This document shows positions 8,231-16,608 of a stretch of DNA of 64,000 nt, one piece after another; the stretch's first letter is position 1; each line of letters opens with the position of its first letter. Both the position numbers and the translations under genes were made by a program. The notes under the pieces were generated by a model that saw only the letters and a list, made by a program, of their open reading frames with translations, was not told the origin of the DNA and did not search any database. The stretch spans positions 1-64,000 of the forward strand of contig CAXBBW010000009.1 of assembly GCA_963974345.1 (NCBI GenBank). Direction: 5' to 3'. The stretch comes from RHLJ01 sp963974345. GTDB lineage: Bacteria > Bacteroidota > Rhodothermia > Balneolales > Balneolaceae.

Positions 8231-10168
8231 TCATTCTTCAAAAAGCATTACAAATCCTCCATTTGCTTCCAGTATAATTGAAATATTCCCAGAAGGATTT
8301 ATCGGTCGTTGGGCAAACATTTCAGAACCAGTGCCATCAGTAATAAATGTTCCGGAAAGTGTTTTTGGGATGAAGGATAGATCAAGAGTCAATTTTTTAG
8401 ATTCATTTTCTCCATTGATCCCAGCTACAAACCATGTATTACCGTCTCTTCGAGCGATTACAACAAACTTACCTGGATACCCGTCAATAAATTCCATTTC
8501 ATCCCAATCCACTGGTATTTTTTTAATGAAATTTTGAACGTAATCAGGAATCTGTTCCATGCCTTCATCTGTTTCTGCGTAATGCTGAATCCCTGAAGTA
8601 AAGAGTACTGGTGTAGCGATTTCAAATGCGGGGGTTGTTTTACGTTCAACCGTTCTTATAGAAGTTGGACTCATTGGTGTGAAATCCATTGGGCTGAATA
8701 CGTTTCTGGTAAACGGAAGCATTGTGCTATGCTTTGCGGCTTGATCAGCATTTCCTTGAAAGAATGTAATAAACTCAAACCCCTTAATGGATTCCATGGT
8801 CATCAGGTTAGGATAGGTTCGGTGCCAACCCCGCGGTAAAGTAGTTCCATGGGTGTTCATTAAAAGCTTATGATCAGCTGCATCCTTAAATATATCCAAA
8901 TAGTATTGAATCATAGACTGACCATCGCCAGCAAAGAAATCCACCTTAATTCCTTTTACACCCATTGTATGAATTCTGGAGAATTCTTTTACTCGACCTT
9001 CATGTGTTAATAAGGCACTTTTTGGAGTCATCTCGGTATCATTCCAGCTTCCAGAAGAGTTGTACCATAATAAAATTCCAACCTCTTTTATAGCTGCGTA
9101 ATCGATCAGTTCTTGCATTTTATCATAGCCGATGTTTCGATCCCAGTATGCATCAACCAATACATATTCCCAGCCCATATCAGCGGCATAATCAATAAAT
9201 CGTACCTGAACGTCATAGACGGTAGCATTATCACCTAATTTAACCCAGCTCCAAGAAGAGCGACCAGGTTTAATCCAGTCTGTATCCATCTCTACTGCTG
9301 GTTCTGCTAAATCTGTTCCGAGCGTAGATTCTGTAATGGTTTCTAAATCTCCAATAGCTATAATTCTCCAAGGTGTTGACCATGGCAATGTAGACTCAGG
9401 ATTCAAAGCTCCTCCCGGAAACTGTTCTCCCCATTGAGGAAAATCTATTTTGTAATTTCCTCCGTTCGAATATTGGTGAAGTTTGGTTCCAGGATAACTT
9501 CCATCAAGTCCAGATTCTGAGATAAGAACCCAATTCTCTCCAGTTTTGAATAGAGCCGGGAAAACCCAACCTGCAGTATCAGGAGCAGGAGTTCCTACTT
9601 CGATGTCGATACTGTAGTTTTCTTCGTATGAAGGATTGGTTCGAGCAAAGCCAGTTTTGGCATTCGCCATATATTGCAGCCAAGCACGCGAATTATCCAA
9701 AAAATTAAAGGAAGTAAATTCTTCAGTTATATGATGAATATCGTCGTCTTCTCCTTGAATGGTATATCGGAATCCAACGCCATCATCAGAAACCCGAAAA
9801 GTGACAGTATATTCTAATCCACTTTTATGCTGAAATGAAAAAACTTGCTCATTCGCCTGATAGGAAATAACTCGTTGCTTACCATGAAGCATTTCATATT
9901 CGTCATTAACCGCGACAATGGATGAAATAGATGTTATAGTTAGATCTTTAGAAAGGTCAACTCCATCGAAAGTAAGTCCCAGTTTTGAAGTATCAAGAAC
10001 AACGATGTTGTCTTTTAATATGCTATATGCAGGGTTTCCATCTACCACGAAAACGTTTACAGTTAACTCGCCTGCTGGACTCGTTAAGCCCAATTGCTTT
10101 TTATTGCACCCTGTTAGAATCAGAACAAGTAGTATTGGTAATAGAAATTGAGTAGTTGTTCTGTTCAT
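8231..10168 (-). CDS. GH97 family alpha-glycosidase, lipoprotein
   Basis: 645 residues from the ATG at 10168. An upstream TTG at 10186 would add six residues before the signal sequence and is less likely. The lipoprotein signal ends ILTGC. Family GH97 has an N-terminal super-sandwich, a TIM barrel and a C-terminal beta domain; visible here are SWSWVKLGDNATVYDV, LVDAYWDRN and KGIKVDFFAGDG. The Asp in IKVDF matches the nucleophile position of retaining GH97 enzymes (family knowledge), favouring an alpha-galactosidase-like or related specificity over the inverting SusB type. It is the first gene of the minus-strand block, divergent from the arabinose operon, with a candidate AraR operator upstream. 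Confidence 0.88.
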   Translation of the reverse strand: MNRTTTQFLLPILLVLILTGCNKKQLGLTSPAGELTVNVFVVDGNPAYSILKDNIVVLDTSKLGLTFDGVDLSKDLTITSISSIVAVNDEYEMLHGKQRVISYQANEQVFSFQHKSGLEYTVTFRVSDDGVGFRYTIQGEDDDIHHITEEFTSFNFLDNSRAWLQYMANAKTGFARTNPSYEENYSIDIEVGTPAPDTAGWVFPALFKTGENWVLISESGLDGSYPGTKLHQYSNGGNYKIDFPQWGEQFPGGALNPESTLPWSTPWRIIAIGDLETITESTLGTDLAEPAVEMDTDWIKPGRSSWSWVKLGDNATVYDVQVRFIDYAADMGWEYVLVDAYWDRNIGYDKMQELIDYAAIKEVGILLWYNSSGSWNDTEMTPKSALLTHEGRVKEFSRIHTMGVKGIKVDFFAGDGQSMIQYYLDIFKDAADHKLLMNTHGTTLPRGWHRTYPNLMTMESIKGFEFITFFQGNADQAAKHSTMLPFTRNVFSPMDFTPMSPTSIRTVERKTTPAFEIATPVLFTSGIQHYAETDEGMEQIPDYVQNFIKKIPVDWDEMEFIDGYPGKFVVIARRDGNTWFVAGINGENESKKLTLDLSFIPKTLSGTFITDGTGSEMFAQRPINPSGNISIILEANGGFVMLFEE

Positions 10169-10278
10169 AATTGTTTTTATGTGCAATCTTATTTTATTAA
10201 TAGCATCTTTTTGGTATCGATAAAGCCACCTGCTTCAAGCCGGTAAATATAAAAGCGGTTCCATTAATGTAATAATTA

Positions 10279-10295
10279 AATGTTATTTTAACACT
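10279..10295. promoter_or_regulatory. Candidate AraR operator, GH97 side (one mismatch)
   Basis: The sequence reads AATGT-N7-ACACT, one base different from the AGTGT-N7-ACACT found at 10385 and 12349. It lies about 110 bases upstream of the GH97 start and about 160 upstream of the epimerase gene, so it could serve the divergent minus-strand block. Confidence 0.45.
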
Positions 10296-10325
10296 TAAAA
10301 ATATTTCTAGACTGAAAACAGGTCT

Positions 10326-10355
10326 TTGAGTAATAGAATACAGTGATTGTATAAT
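10326..10355 (+). promoter_or_regulatory. Possible promoter of the arabinose operon
   Basis: TTGAGT (10326-10331), an 18-base spacer and TATAAT (10350-10355) resemble a sigma-70-type promoter. A start would fall near 10362, just before the candidate operator at 10385-10401, an arrangement suited to repression by road-block. Bacteroidota promoters often differ from this consensus, so the call is tentative. Confidence 0.4.
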
Positions 10356-10384
10356 ATATTTTTTCAATTATATTAGAACGTTGA

Positions 10385-10401
10385 AGTGTGAGTCCTACAC
10401 T
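10385..10401. promoter_or_regulatory. Candidate AraR operator, epimerase/arabinose operon
   Basis: A perfect AGTGT-N7-ACACT dyad, extendable by one pair to AAGTGT/ACACTT. It lies 51 bases upstream of the first gene of the arabinose operon and downstream of the possible promoter. The same arms and spacing recur at 12349-12365. Confidence 0.6.
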
Positions 10402-10451
10402 TCATAGCTTCGCCTTTTTAAAATAAATGGACCTAACCAACAACAAATGCA

Positions 10452-11558
10452 ATGAATAAAAGCGTAATAATTTTACTTATAGTAGTCGGAATACTAAACA
10501 GCGATTGTACTAAAAAGAATTCTCAGGGAATAACATCAGAGGAGTTTGGGGTACTTTCTAATGGGTCTAATGTTCAGCTATATACGCTAACAAATTCGAA
10601 TGGTATGGAGGTAAAAATCACAAATTTTGGAGGTATTGTTACTTCTATAAAAACTCCAGATAAGGATGGTAACTTTGAAAATGTTGTACTTGGATTTGAT
10701 AACCTTGATAAATATCTAGAAGGAACGCCCTATTTCGGTGCCATTATCGGCAGGTACGGAAACAGAATTGCAAAAGGCGAATTCACTTTAGATGGAGAGC
10801 ATTATTCTTTGGCAAAAAACAATGGAAATAATCACTTGCATGGAGGAGTTTTTGGATATGATAAAGTTCTATGGAATGCTAAACCAAAAGGTGAAAATGC
10901 AATAGAACTAAGTTATTTAAGCAAAGATGGAGAAGAAGGGTACCCTGGAAACCTTGAGATAACCGTTATTTATAGCCTTACAAATCAAGATGAATTAAAG
11001 ATTGACTATAAAGCGACAACAGATAAAGCAACTCCAGTAAACTTAACCAACCATAGCTATTTTAACTTATCTGGTAATCCTGAATCACTAGTTCTAGATC
11101 ATAAACTTCAGATAGCAGCATCAAAATTTACACCAGTTAATAGGGAATTGATTCCAACAGGAGAGATTGTTAGCGTTGAAGGTACCCCATTTGATTTTAC
11201 AACTTCATTCGAAATAGGGGCAAGATTAAATGATGTTGAAGGTGGTTACGATCATAACTTTGTGTTGGATCGTAATGAAGAAGAAATGCCAGTTGTTGCT
11301 ACATTATATGATGAAAAAACAGGCCGGAAAATGGAAATACTAACTACAGAACCTGGGCTTCAGTTTTATTCAGGAAATTTTTTAGATGGAACAATTATTG
11401 GTTCTGATGGAGCAAAATTTTTAAAACATAGCGCTCTTTGTCTCGAAACCCAGCACTATCCAGATTCACCAAATCAAGCCAATTTTCCTAATACCATATT
11501 AAGACCTGAAAATACGTATATTAGCTCGACCGTTTACAGGTTTTCGGTTAGAGAATAG
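10452..11558 (+). CDS. galM: Aldose 1-epimerase
   Basis: 368 residues. GalM/mutarotase family: interconverts alpha and beta anomers of free sugars. Family motifs visible are EVKITNFGGIVTSIKTPD, IIGRYGNRIAKGEF, NHLHGG, the catalytic His in NHSYFNLSG and the catalytic Glu near CLETQHYPDSPNQ. A hydrophobic N-terminus followed by NSDC suggests a secreted or lipid-anchored protein, though the lipobox is weak. It is the first gene of the arabinose operon, followed 39 bases later by the regulator; such epimerases commonly accompany pentose catabolic genes in Bacteroidota. Start at ATG 10452. Confidence 0.9.
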   Translation: MNKSVIILLIVVGILNSDCTKKNSQGITSEEFGVLSNGSNVQLYTLTNSNGMEVKITNFGGIVTSIKTPDKDGNFENVVLGFDNLDKYLEGTPYFGAIIGRYGNRIAKGEFTLDGEHYSLAKNNGNNHLHGGVFGYDKVLWNAKPKGENAIELSYLSKDGEEGYPGNLEITVIYSLTNQDELKIDYKATTDKATPVNLTNHSYFNLSGNPESLVLDHKLQIAASKFTPVNRELIPTGEIVSVEGTPFDFTTSFEIGARLNDVEGGYDHNFVLDRNEEEMPVVATLYDEKTGRKMEILTTEPGLQFYSGNFLDGTIIGSDGAKFLKHSALCLETQHYPDSPNQANFPNTILRPENTYISSTVYRFSVRE

Positions 11559-11597
11559 AACATTTACCTTTTGAGGCTTATTACAGTTTAAATATTT

Positions 11598-12299
11598 ATG
11601 GGATTAGATTACTACAAGAATCACAAACATGTACTTGTTGCGCTAGATTGTATCATTTTCGGGTTTGATAAAAACGAATTAAAATTACTTTTAATTAAGA
11701 GAGATTTCGAACCTGAAATGGGTAAATGGTCTTTGATGGGTGGGTTCTTACAATCTAATGAGAGTTTAGATGAAGGAGCTGGTAGAATCCTTAACAACCT
11801 TACAGGACTTAAAAATATTTACCTAGAGCAGCTTCATAGCTTTGGTGAGGTTAATCGCGATCCAGTTGAAAGAACAATATCGGTAGCATATTATTCATTA
11901 ATCGATATTCATTCTCATGATAAAGAATTAGTTAAACAGAATTCAGCTTCTTGGTTTTCATTAAATGAAATTCCAGATTTGATTTTTGATCATGAAAAAA
12001 TGGTTAATTCAGCTCTTAAAATGTTACGCTCTAAAGCATCACATCAACCAGTAGGGTTCGAGTTATTACCCGAGAAATTTACCCTTCCAGAATTACAAAA
12101 ATTGTATGAGGGTATTTACAGCACTAGTCTTGATAAAAGAAACTTCAGGCGTAGAATACTTGCGATGGATGTTCTAATTAAGACGGAAGAAAAAGAAAAG
12201 AAGTATTCCAAAAAAGGTGCCTTTTTGTACAAATTCGATCAAAAAAAGTACAAAGAGAAGGTAACAAATGGAGATAGCCTAGTATTTAAGCCTCTCTAG
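11598..12299 (+). CDS. araR: AraR-like regulator, NrtR family (Nudix-derived sensor plus winged helix)
   Basis: 233 residues. The N-terminal ~145 residues are a Nudix fold (VLVALDCIIFGFD, LLLIKRDFEPEMGKWSLMGG) and the C-terminal part (about 150-230) is a winged-helix DNA-binding domain with FTLPELQKLYEGIYS and DKRNFRRRIL. The Nudix box is degenerate: after GGFLQSNESLDEGAGR the REUXEE core reads RILNNL, so the metal-binding glutamates are missing and the domain should sense rather than hydrolyse. NrtR-type AraR regulators of L-arabinose genes are known in Bacteroides. It sits inside the operon it probably controls, with candidate sites upstream of the first gene and between this gene and araB. 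Confidence 0.85.
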   Translation: MGLDYYKNHKHVLVALDCIIFGFDKNELKLLLIKRDFEPEMGKWSLMGGFLQSNESLDEGAGRILNNLTGLKNIYLEQLHSFGEVNRDPVERTISVAYYSLIDIHSHDKELVKQNSASWFSLNEIPDLIFDHEKMVNSALKMLRSKASHQPVGFELLPEKFTLPELQKLYEGIYSTSLDKRNFRRRILAMDVLIKTEEKEKKYSKKGAFLYKFDQKKYKEKVTNGDSLVFKPL

Positions 12300-12348
12300 C
12301 TAGGTTTACAAAAATAATCATTCAAAATTGTTGTAATCAAAAATTTAT

Positions 12349-12365
12349 AGTGTTAATGTTACACT
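12349..12365. promoter_or_regulatory. Candidate AraR operator upstream of araB
   Basis: AGTGT-N7-ACACT in the 142-base gap between the regulator gene and araB, with further AT pairs flanking the arms. Identical arms and spacing to 10385-10401. The gap probably contains a second promoter for araB and the genes behind it. Confidence 0.6.
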
Positions 12366-12441
12366 TTAAATGAAACCGCTTTTTATGTAAATAGAAGTTG
12401 TTTTTGATTCTATTCAAACATGAATCTAAATAAAATTTTGA

Positions 12442-14130
12442 ATGAATTATGTAATTGGAGTTGATTACGGAACCGATTCAGTACGGTCAGTACTTGTTAG
12501 CGAGCAAGGAGAAGAGGTTGCAGAAGCGGTACATTTTTATGCACGTTGGAAGAATGGGTTATACTGCTCGCCAACAGAGAATAGGTTTCGTCATCATCCC
12601 TTAGATTATCTTGAAGGGTTGGAAGCCACACTAAAAGAGGTAATTGAATCACTTTCCAAGAAAGAGCGAAAAAATATAAAAGCTATTTCGGTAGATTCAA
12701 CGGGTTCAACGCCTGTGGCAGTAGATAGAGAAGGAAAGCCGTTAGCTTTAAAATCTGGATTTGAAGAAAATCCAAATGCCATGTTCGTTCTTTGGAAAGA
12801 TCATACAGCAATTAAAGAAGCAGATGAAATTAATAAGTTGGCAAGAACCTGGGGTGGAGTCGATTATACAAAGTATGTAGGCGGAATTTATTCTTCAGAA
12901 TGGTTTTGGGCAAAAATGCTTCACGTTATTAGAGAGGATAAAGAAGTTAGGAAAGCAGGATATTCTTGGGTAGAGCTTTGCGATTGGGTTCCTTACAACT
13001 TAACGGGCGTTAAAGATATTCATCAAATGAAAAGAAGCCGATGTGCTGCTGGACATAAAGCAATGTGGCACGAAGATTTTGATGGACTACCAAGCGAAGA
13101 TTTTTTAGTACAACTGGACCCCCTTTTTTCAGGTATAAGAGAACGGTTATATGAAGATACTTATACTGCCGATATTCCAGCTGGAAACCTTTCTAAAGAA
13201 TGGGCTGAAAAATTAGGACTTTCTGAAGAAGTAATAATTGGTGTCGGCGCGTTTGATGCGCATATGGGGGCTGTTGGAGGGAATATCAAGCCTTATCACT
13301 TATGCAGAGTGATGGGAACTTCTACATGTGATATGTTAATTGCACCAAATGCAGATGTTGGTGATAATCTTGTTCAAGGTATTTGTGGTCAAGTTGATGG
13401 CTCAATAATTCCAGGTTTAGTAGGATTAGAGGCAGGTCAATCTGCTTTCGGTGATGTATTTGCTTGGTTTAGAAATGTTATGATGTGGCCAGTTGAAGTG
13501 AGTATTAATGCAAGTAATTTGCTTAATGATTCACAAAAAGAAGCACTTATTGAAGAAGCACATGATTCAATACTTATAAAACTATCAGATGCCGCTTCTA
13601 AAATAAATGCTACTGAAAAAGATATTATTGCATTGGATTGGTTAAATGGAAGGAGAACGCCCGACGCCAATCAATTACTAAAAGCAGGTATGGAAGGATT
13701 AGATTTAAGTACTGATGCTCCTGCAATGTTTAAAGCGTTTGTAGAGGCAACGTGTTTTGGTTCAAAATTAATAGTCGACCGGTTTGTTGATGAAGGAATA
13801 AAAATTGAAGGTATTATTGGAATGGGCGGTGTTGCTAAAAAGTCCCCTTTCATCATGCAGACATTAGCAAATGTGTTAAATATGCCAATTAGTATTTCAA
13901 GTTCATTACAAACATGTGCAATTGGAGCGTCTATTTTTGCAGCAACAGCAGCAGGGATTTATCCGAATGTGGAAGAAGCAAAAGTTAAAATGGCTTCAGG
14001 CTTCGAGAAAGTATACCAGCCCGAATTAGAAAAAATGAAAGTCTATCAAAAGCTGTATGAAAAGTATAAATCCTTAGGTAATGTTGTTGAGGATCGTATT
14101 ATGAAAGTTCATATGGAGGCTTCAAAATGA
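12442..14130 (+). CDS. araB: Ribulokinase
   Basis: 562 residues, close to the ~560 of known AraB. A FGGY-family kinase that phosphorylates L-ribulose to L-ribulose-5-phosphate with ATP. Visible: N-terminal phosphate-binding GVDYGTDSVRSVLV, VDSTGSTPVAVD, the FGGY-region segment VMGTSTCDML and C-terminal GIIGMGGVAKKSPF. The C-terminal lobe runs from about residue 290. Its last codon overlaps the araD start by four bases (ATGA), so the two are translationally coupled. Control is likely from the candidate operator at 12349. Confidence 0.95.
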   Translation: MNYVIGVDYGTDSVRSVLVSEQGEEVAEAVHFYARWKNGLYCSPTENRFRHHPLDYLEGLEATLKEVIESLSKKERKNIKAISVDSTGSTPVAVDREGKPLALKSGFEENPNAMFVLWKDHTAIKEADEINKLARTWGGVDYTKYVGGIYSSEWFWAKMLHVIREDKEVRKAGYSWVELCDWVPYNLTGVKDIHQMKRSRCAAGHKAMWHEDFDGLPSEDFLVQLDPLFSGIRERLYEDTYTADIPAGNLSKEWAEKLGLSEEVIIGVGAFDAHMGAVGGNIKPYHLCRVMGTSTCDMLIAPNADVGDNLVQGICGQVDGSIIPGLVGLEAGQSAFGDVFAWFRNVMMWPVEVSINASNLLNDSQKEALIEEAHDSILIKLSDAASKINATEKDIIALDWLNGRRTPDANQLLKAGMEGLDLSTDAPAMFKAFVEATCFGSKLIVDRFVDEGIKIEGIIGMGGVAKKSPFIMQTLANVLNMPISISSSLQTCAIGASIFAATAAGIYPNVEEAKVKMASGFEKVYQPELEKMKVYQKLYEKYKSLGNVVEDRIMKVHMEASK

Positions 14131-14828
14131 GTTCATTCAAAAATCTAAAGGAAAAAGTTTATGAAGCCAATCTCAGGCTTCCAGAATTAGGACTTGTACT
14201 TTTTACTTTTGGAAATGCCAGTGCAGCTGATAGAGAGAAAGGAGTGTTTGCAATAAAACCTAGTGGTGTTCCATATGCTGAGTTAAAACCTGAGGATATT
14301 GTCGTTCTAGATTTTGAGAATAATATCATTGAAGGTGAAATGCGCCCTTCTTCCGATACAAAAACACATGCAGTTTTATACAAGCATTGGGAGAATGTTG
14401 GAGGTATTGTACATACACATTCTACTTATGCTACAGCATGGGCTCAAAGTCAGTTGGAGATACCAATATTAGGTACCACTCATGCCGATCATTTAACATA
14501 TGATATACCTTGTGCACCACCAATGAGCGATGAGATGATAAAAGGGGAATATGAATATGAAACGGGTTTCCAAATCATAGATGCACTTAAAGCAAGAAAG
14601 TTCACATACGAGGAAGTGGAAATGATATTAGTTGGAAATCATGCCCCATTTACTTGGGGGAAAACGATAGATAAGGCAGTATATAATAGTGCGGTGTTAG
14701 AAGAGGTGGCAAAAATGGCTTACATAACTCTTCAAATTAATCCAAAATCACCGCGCTTAAAAGAGAGCCTTATAAAAAAACATTTTGAGCGGAAGCATGG
14801 CTCCGACTCTTACTATGGACAGGAATAA
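14127..14828 (+). CDS. araD: L-ribulose-5-phosphate 4-epimerase
   Basis: 233 residues, the normal size. Class II aldolase/epimerase fold; converts L-ribulose-5-phosphate to D-xylulose-5-phosphate, the last dedicated arabinose step. Motifs: FGNASAADR (substrate phosphate), the metal-binding HTHSTYATAWAQS and TTHADHL, and VGNHAPFTWG near the C-terminus. The ATGA overlap with araB indicates coupling. The next gene, a sodium symporter, begins 22 bases downstream. Confidence 0.94.
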   Translation: MSSFKNLKEKVYEANLRLPELGLVLFTFGNASAADREKGVFAIKPSGVPYAELKPEDIVVLDFENNIIEGEMRPSSDTKTHAVLYKHWENVGGIVHTHSTYATAWAQSQLEIPILGTTHADHLTYDIPCAPPMSDEMIKGEYEYETGFQIIDALKARKFTYEEVEMILVGNHAPFTWGKTIDKAVYNSAVLEEVAKMAYITLQINPKSPRLKESLIKKHFERKHGSDSYYGQE

Positions 14829-14850
14829 CTAACTATAAAAATTAACTAAT

Positions 14851-16569
14851 ATGGCAGTATTAGATTGGATTGTAATCGGAATATTTTTTCTGGCACTTGT
14901 TGGGATTATCGTTTGGGTATTCAAACAAAAGCAACAAAGTTCTGGCGACTATTTTCTCGCTGGTCGTGATGCAAGTTGGATTGCTATTGGTGCTTCCATA
15001 TTTGCATCCAATATTGGCTCTGAACATTTGATTGGACTTGCAGGTGCGGGTGCTTCAAGTGGAATGGCCATGGCACATTGGGAAATTCAAGCGTGGATGA
15101 TCCTGATTTTAGGATGGGTATTCGTTCCTTTTTATAGTCGAAGTATGGTATTTACAATGCCTGAGTTTCTAGAGAGAAGATACAATTCGGAGTCTAGAAC
15201 CATTTTGTCCATGATTTCATTGATAAGTTACGTACTTACAAAAGTGGCAGTTACTGTTTATGCTGGGGGTCTTGTTTTCAAAGAAGTATTTGGTATTGAA
15301 GCCATCTGGGGAATCGATTTTTTCTGGATTTCAGCGATTGGCTTGGTACTCATTACTGCAATTTATACGGTTATTGGAGGGATGAAATCAGTACTCTATA
15401 CATCAGTGCTCCAAACTCCAATTTTATTAGTTGGTTCTCTAATTATTCTTGTTTTAGGATTACGTGCCTTAGGTGGTTGGGATGAGTTAATGTTAATTGT
15501 GAATGCAACTCCAGTAAATGAATACGGAGATTCGATGGGGAATTTAATCAGGAGTAACAGAGATCTCGATTTCCCTTGGCTTGGAGTATTAATTGGATCA
15601 TCCGTTATTGGATTTTGGTATTGGTGTACCGATCAGTTTATAGTACAACGTGTGCTTTCAGGTAAAAACGAAACCGAAGCAAGAAGAGGAACTATTTTTG
15701 GAGCATATCTGAAATTAACTCCAGTATTTCTTTTTATGATTCCTGGAATGATTGCTTTTGCATTAGCTCAAAAAGGGATTGTTATTAATGGACAGGTTTT
15801 CACGCTTTCTACCCCAGATGCTGCTTTTCCAACGTTGGTTGCTACATTGTTACCGGCAGGTGTTAAAGGATTAGTTGTATGTGGAATTCTGGCAGCGTTA
15901 ATGAGTTCATTGGCTTCTTTGTTTAACTCATCAGCAATGTTATTTACCATCGATTTTTACAAGAAATATCGACCAGATGCTACTGAGAAGAAGCTCTTAT
16001 ATGTAGGTAGAATCGCTACTGTAGTTGTAGTAATACTTGGGATTCTTTGGATTCCAATAATGAGAAGTATTGGGGATGTTCTCTACACTTATTTACAAGA
16101 TGTTCAATCGGTTCTAGCACCTGGAATTGCAGCCGCTTTCTTACTTGGAATTCTGTCCAAAAAACCAACTCCAAAAGGCGGTATGTGGGGTATGATTGTG
16201 GGTTTTATTATTGGAATCATGAGGTTGGGAGCTAAGGTTCTTTATACTCAGCTTGCCAAAAGCGATGGATATTCAGATGTATATCAATGGGCAGCCGATA
16301 CTGGTGTATCAAATATATTTTATCAACTGTTTTACGAAGTGAATTGGCTTTTCTTTAGTGGAGGAATGTTGGTGGTAAGTATGCTAGTAATTATGATTGT
16401 AAGTAGATTTACAAAAGCTGCGCCAGACTCACAACTCGTAGGATTAACCTATGCTTCTGCCACAAGTGAGCAAAACGCGGCTACTCGAGCTAGTTGGAGT
16501 AAATGGGATTTGATACATACCGTAATTATTCTAGGCTTTACCGTAGCATTTTATATTTACTTCTGGTAA
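14851..16569 (+). CDS. Sodium/solute symporter (SSS/SGLT family), probable arabinose importer
   Basis: 572 residues with about 13-14 membrane segments. Family features: early GDYFLAGRDASWIAIGASIF, ASNIGSEHLIGLAGAGA, YTVIGGMKSVLYTSVLQ and the FWYWCTDQFIVQRVLSGKN signature with the family's Gln-rich turn. SGLT-type transporters import sugars with sodium. The position between araD and araA makes L-arabinose the likely substrate (inference); no ABC or MFS arabinose transporter is present in the window. A hydrophilic C-terminal loop precedes a final helix, as in vSGLT relatives. Confidence 0.88.
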   Translation: MAVLDWIVIGIFFLALVGIIVWVFKQKQQSSGDYFLAGRDASWIAIGASIFASNIGSEHLIGLAGAGASSGMAMAHWEIQAWMILILGWVFVPFYSRSMVFTMPEFLERRYNSESRTILSMISLISYVLTKVAVTVYAGGLVFKEVFGIEAIWGIDFFWISAIGLVLITAIYTVIGGMKSVLYTSVLQTPILLVGSLIILVLGLRALGGWDELMLIVNATPVNEYGDSMGNLIRSNRDLDFPWLGVLIGSSVIGFWYWCTDQFIVQRVLSGKNETEARRGTIFGAYLKLTPVFLFMIPGMIAFALAQKGIVINGQVFTLSTPDAAFPTLVATLLPAGVKGLVVCGILAALMSSLASLFNSSAMLFTIDFYKKYRPDATEKKLLYVGRIATVVVVILGILWIPIMRSIGDVLYTYLQDVQSVLAPGIAAAFLLGILSKKPTPKGGMWGMIVGFIIGIMRLGAKVLYTQLAKSDGYSDVYQWAADTGVSNIFYQLFYEVNWLFFSGGMLVVSMLVIMIVSRFTKAAPDSQLVGLTYASATSEQNAATRASWSKWDLIHTVIILGFTVAFYIYFW

Positions 16570-16608
16570 AACGAATTTGAAAACTAACATGTATAGAAAA
16601 TCATTAAA

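Noticed and set aside
10169..10186. Six-residue extension of GH97 from TTG
   Set aside because: It would place charged residues before the lipoprotein signal; ATG at 10168 gives a normal one.
11598..12299. Calling the gene a Nudix hydrolase
   Set aside because: The catalytic glutamates are missing and a winged-helix domain follows, so a regulator is the better call.
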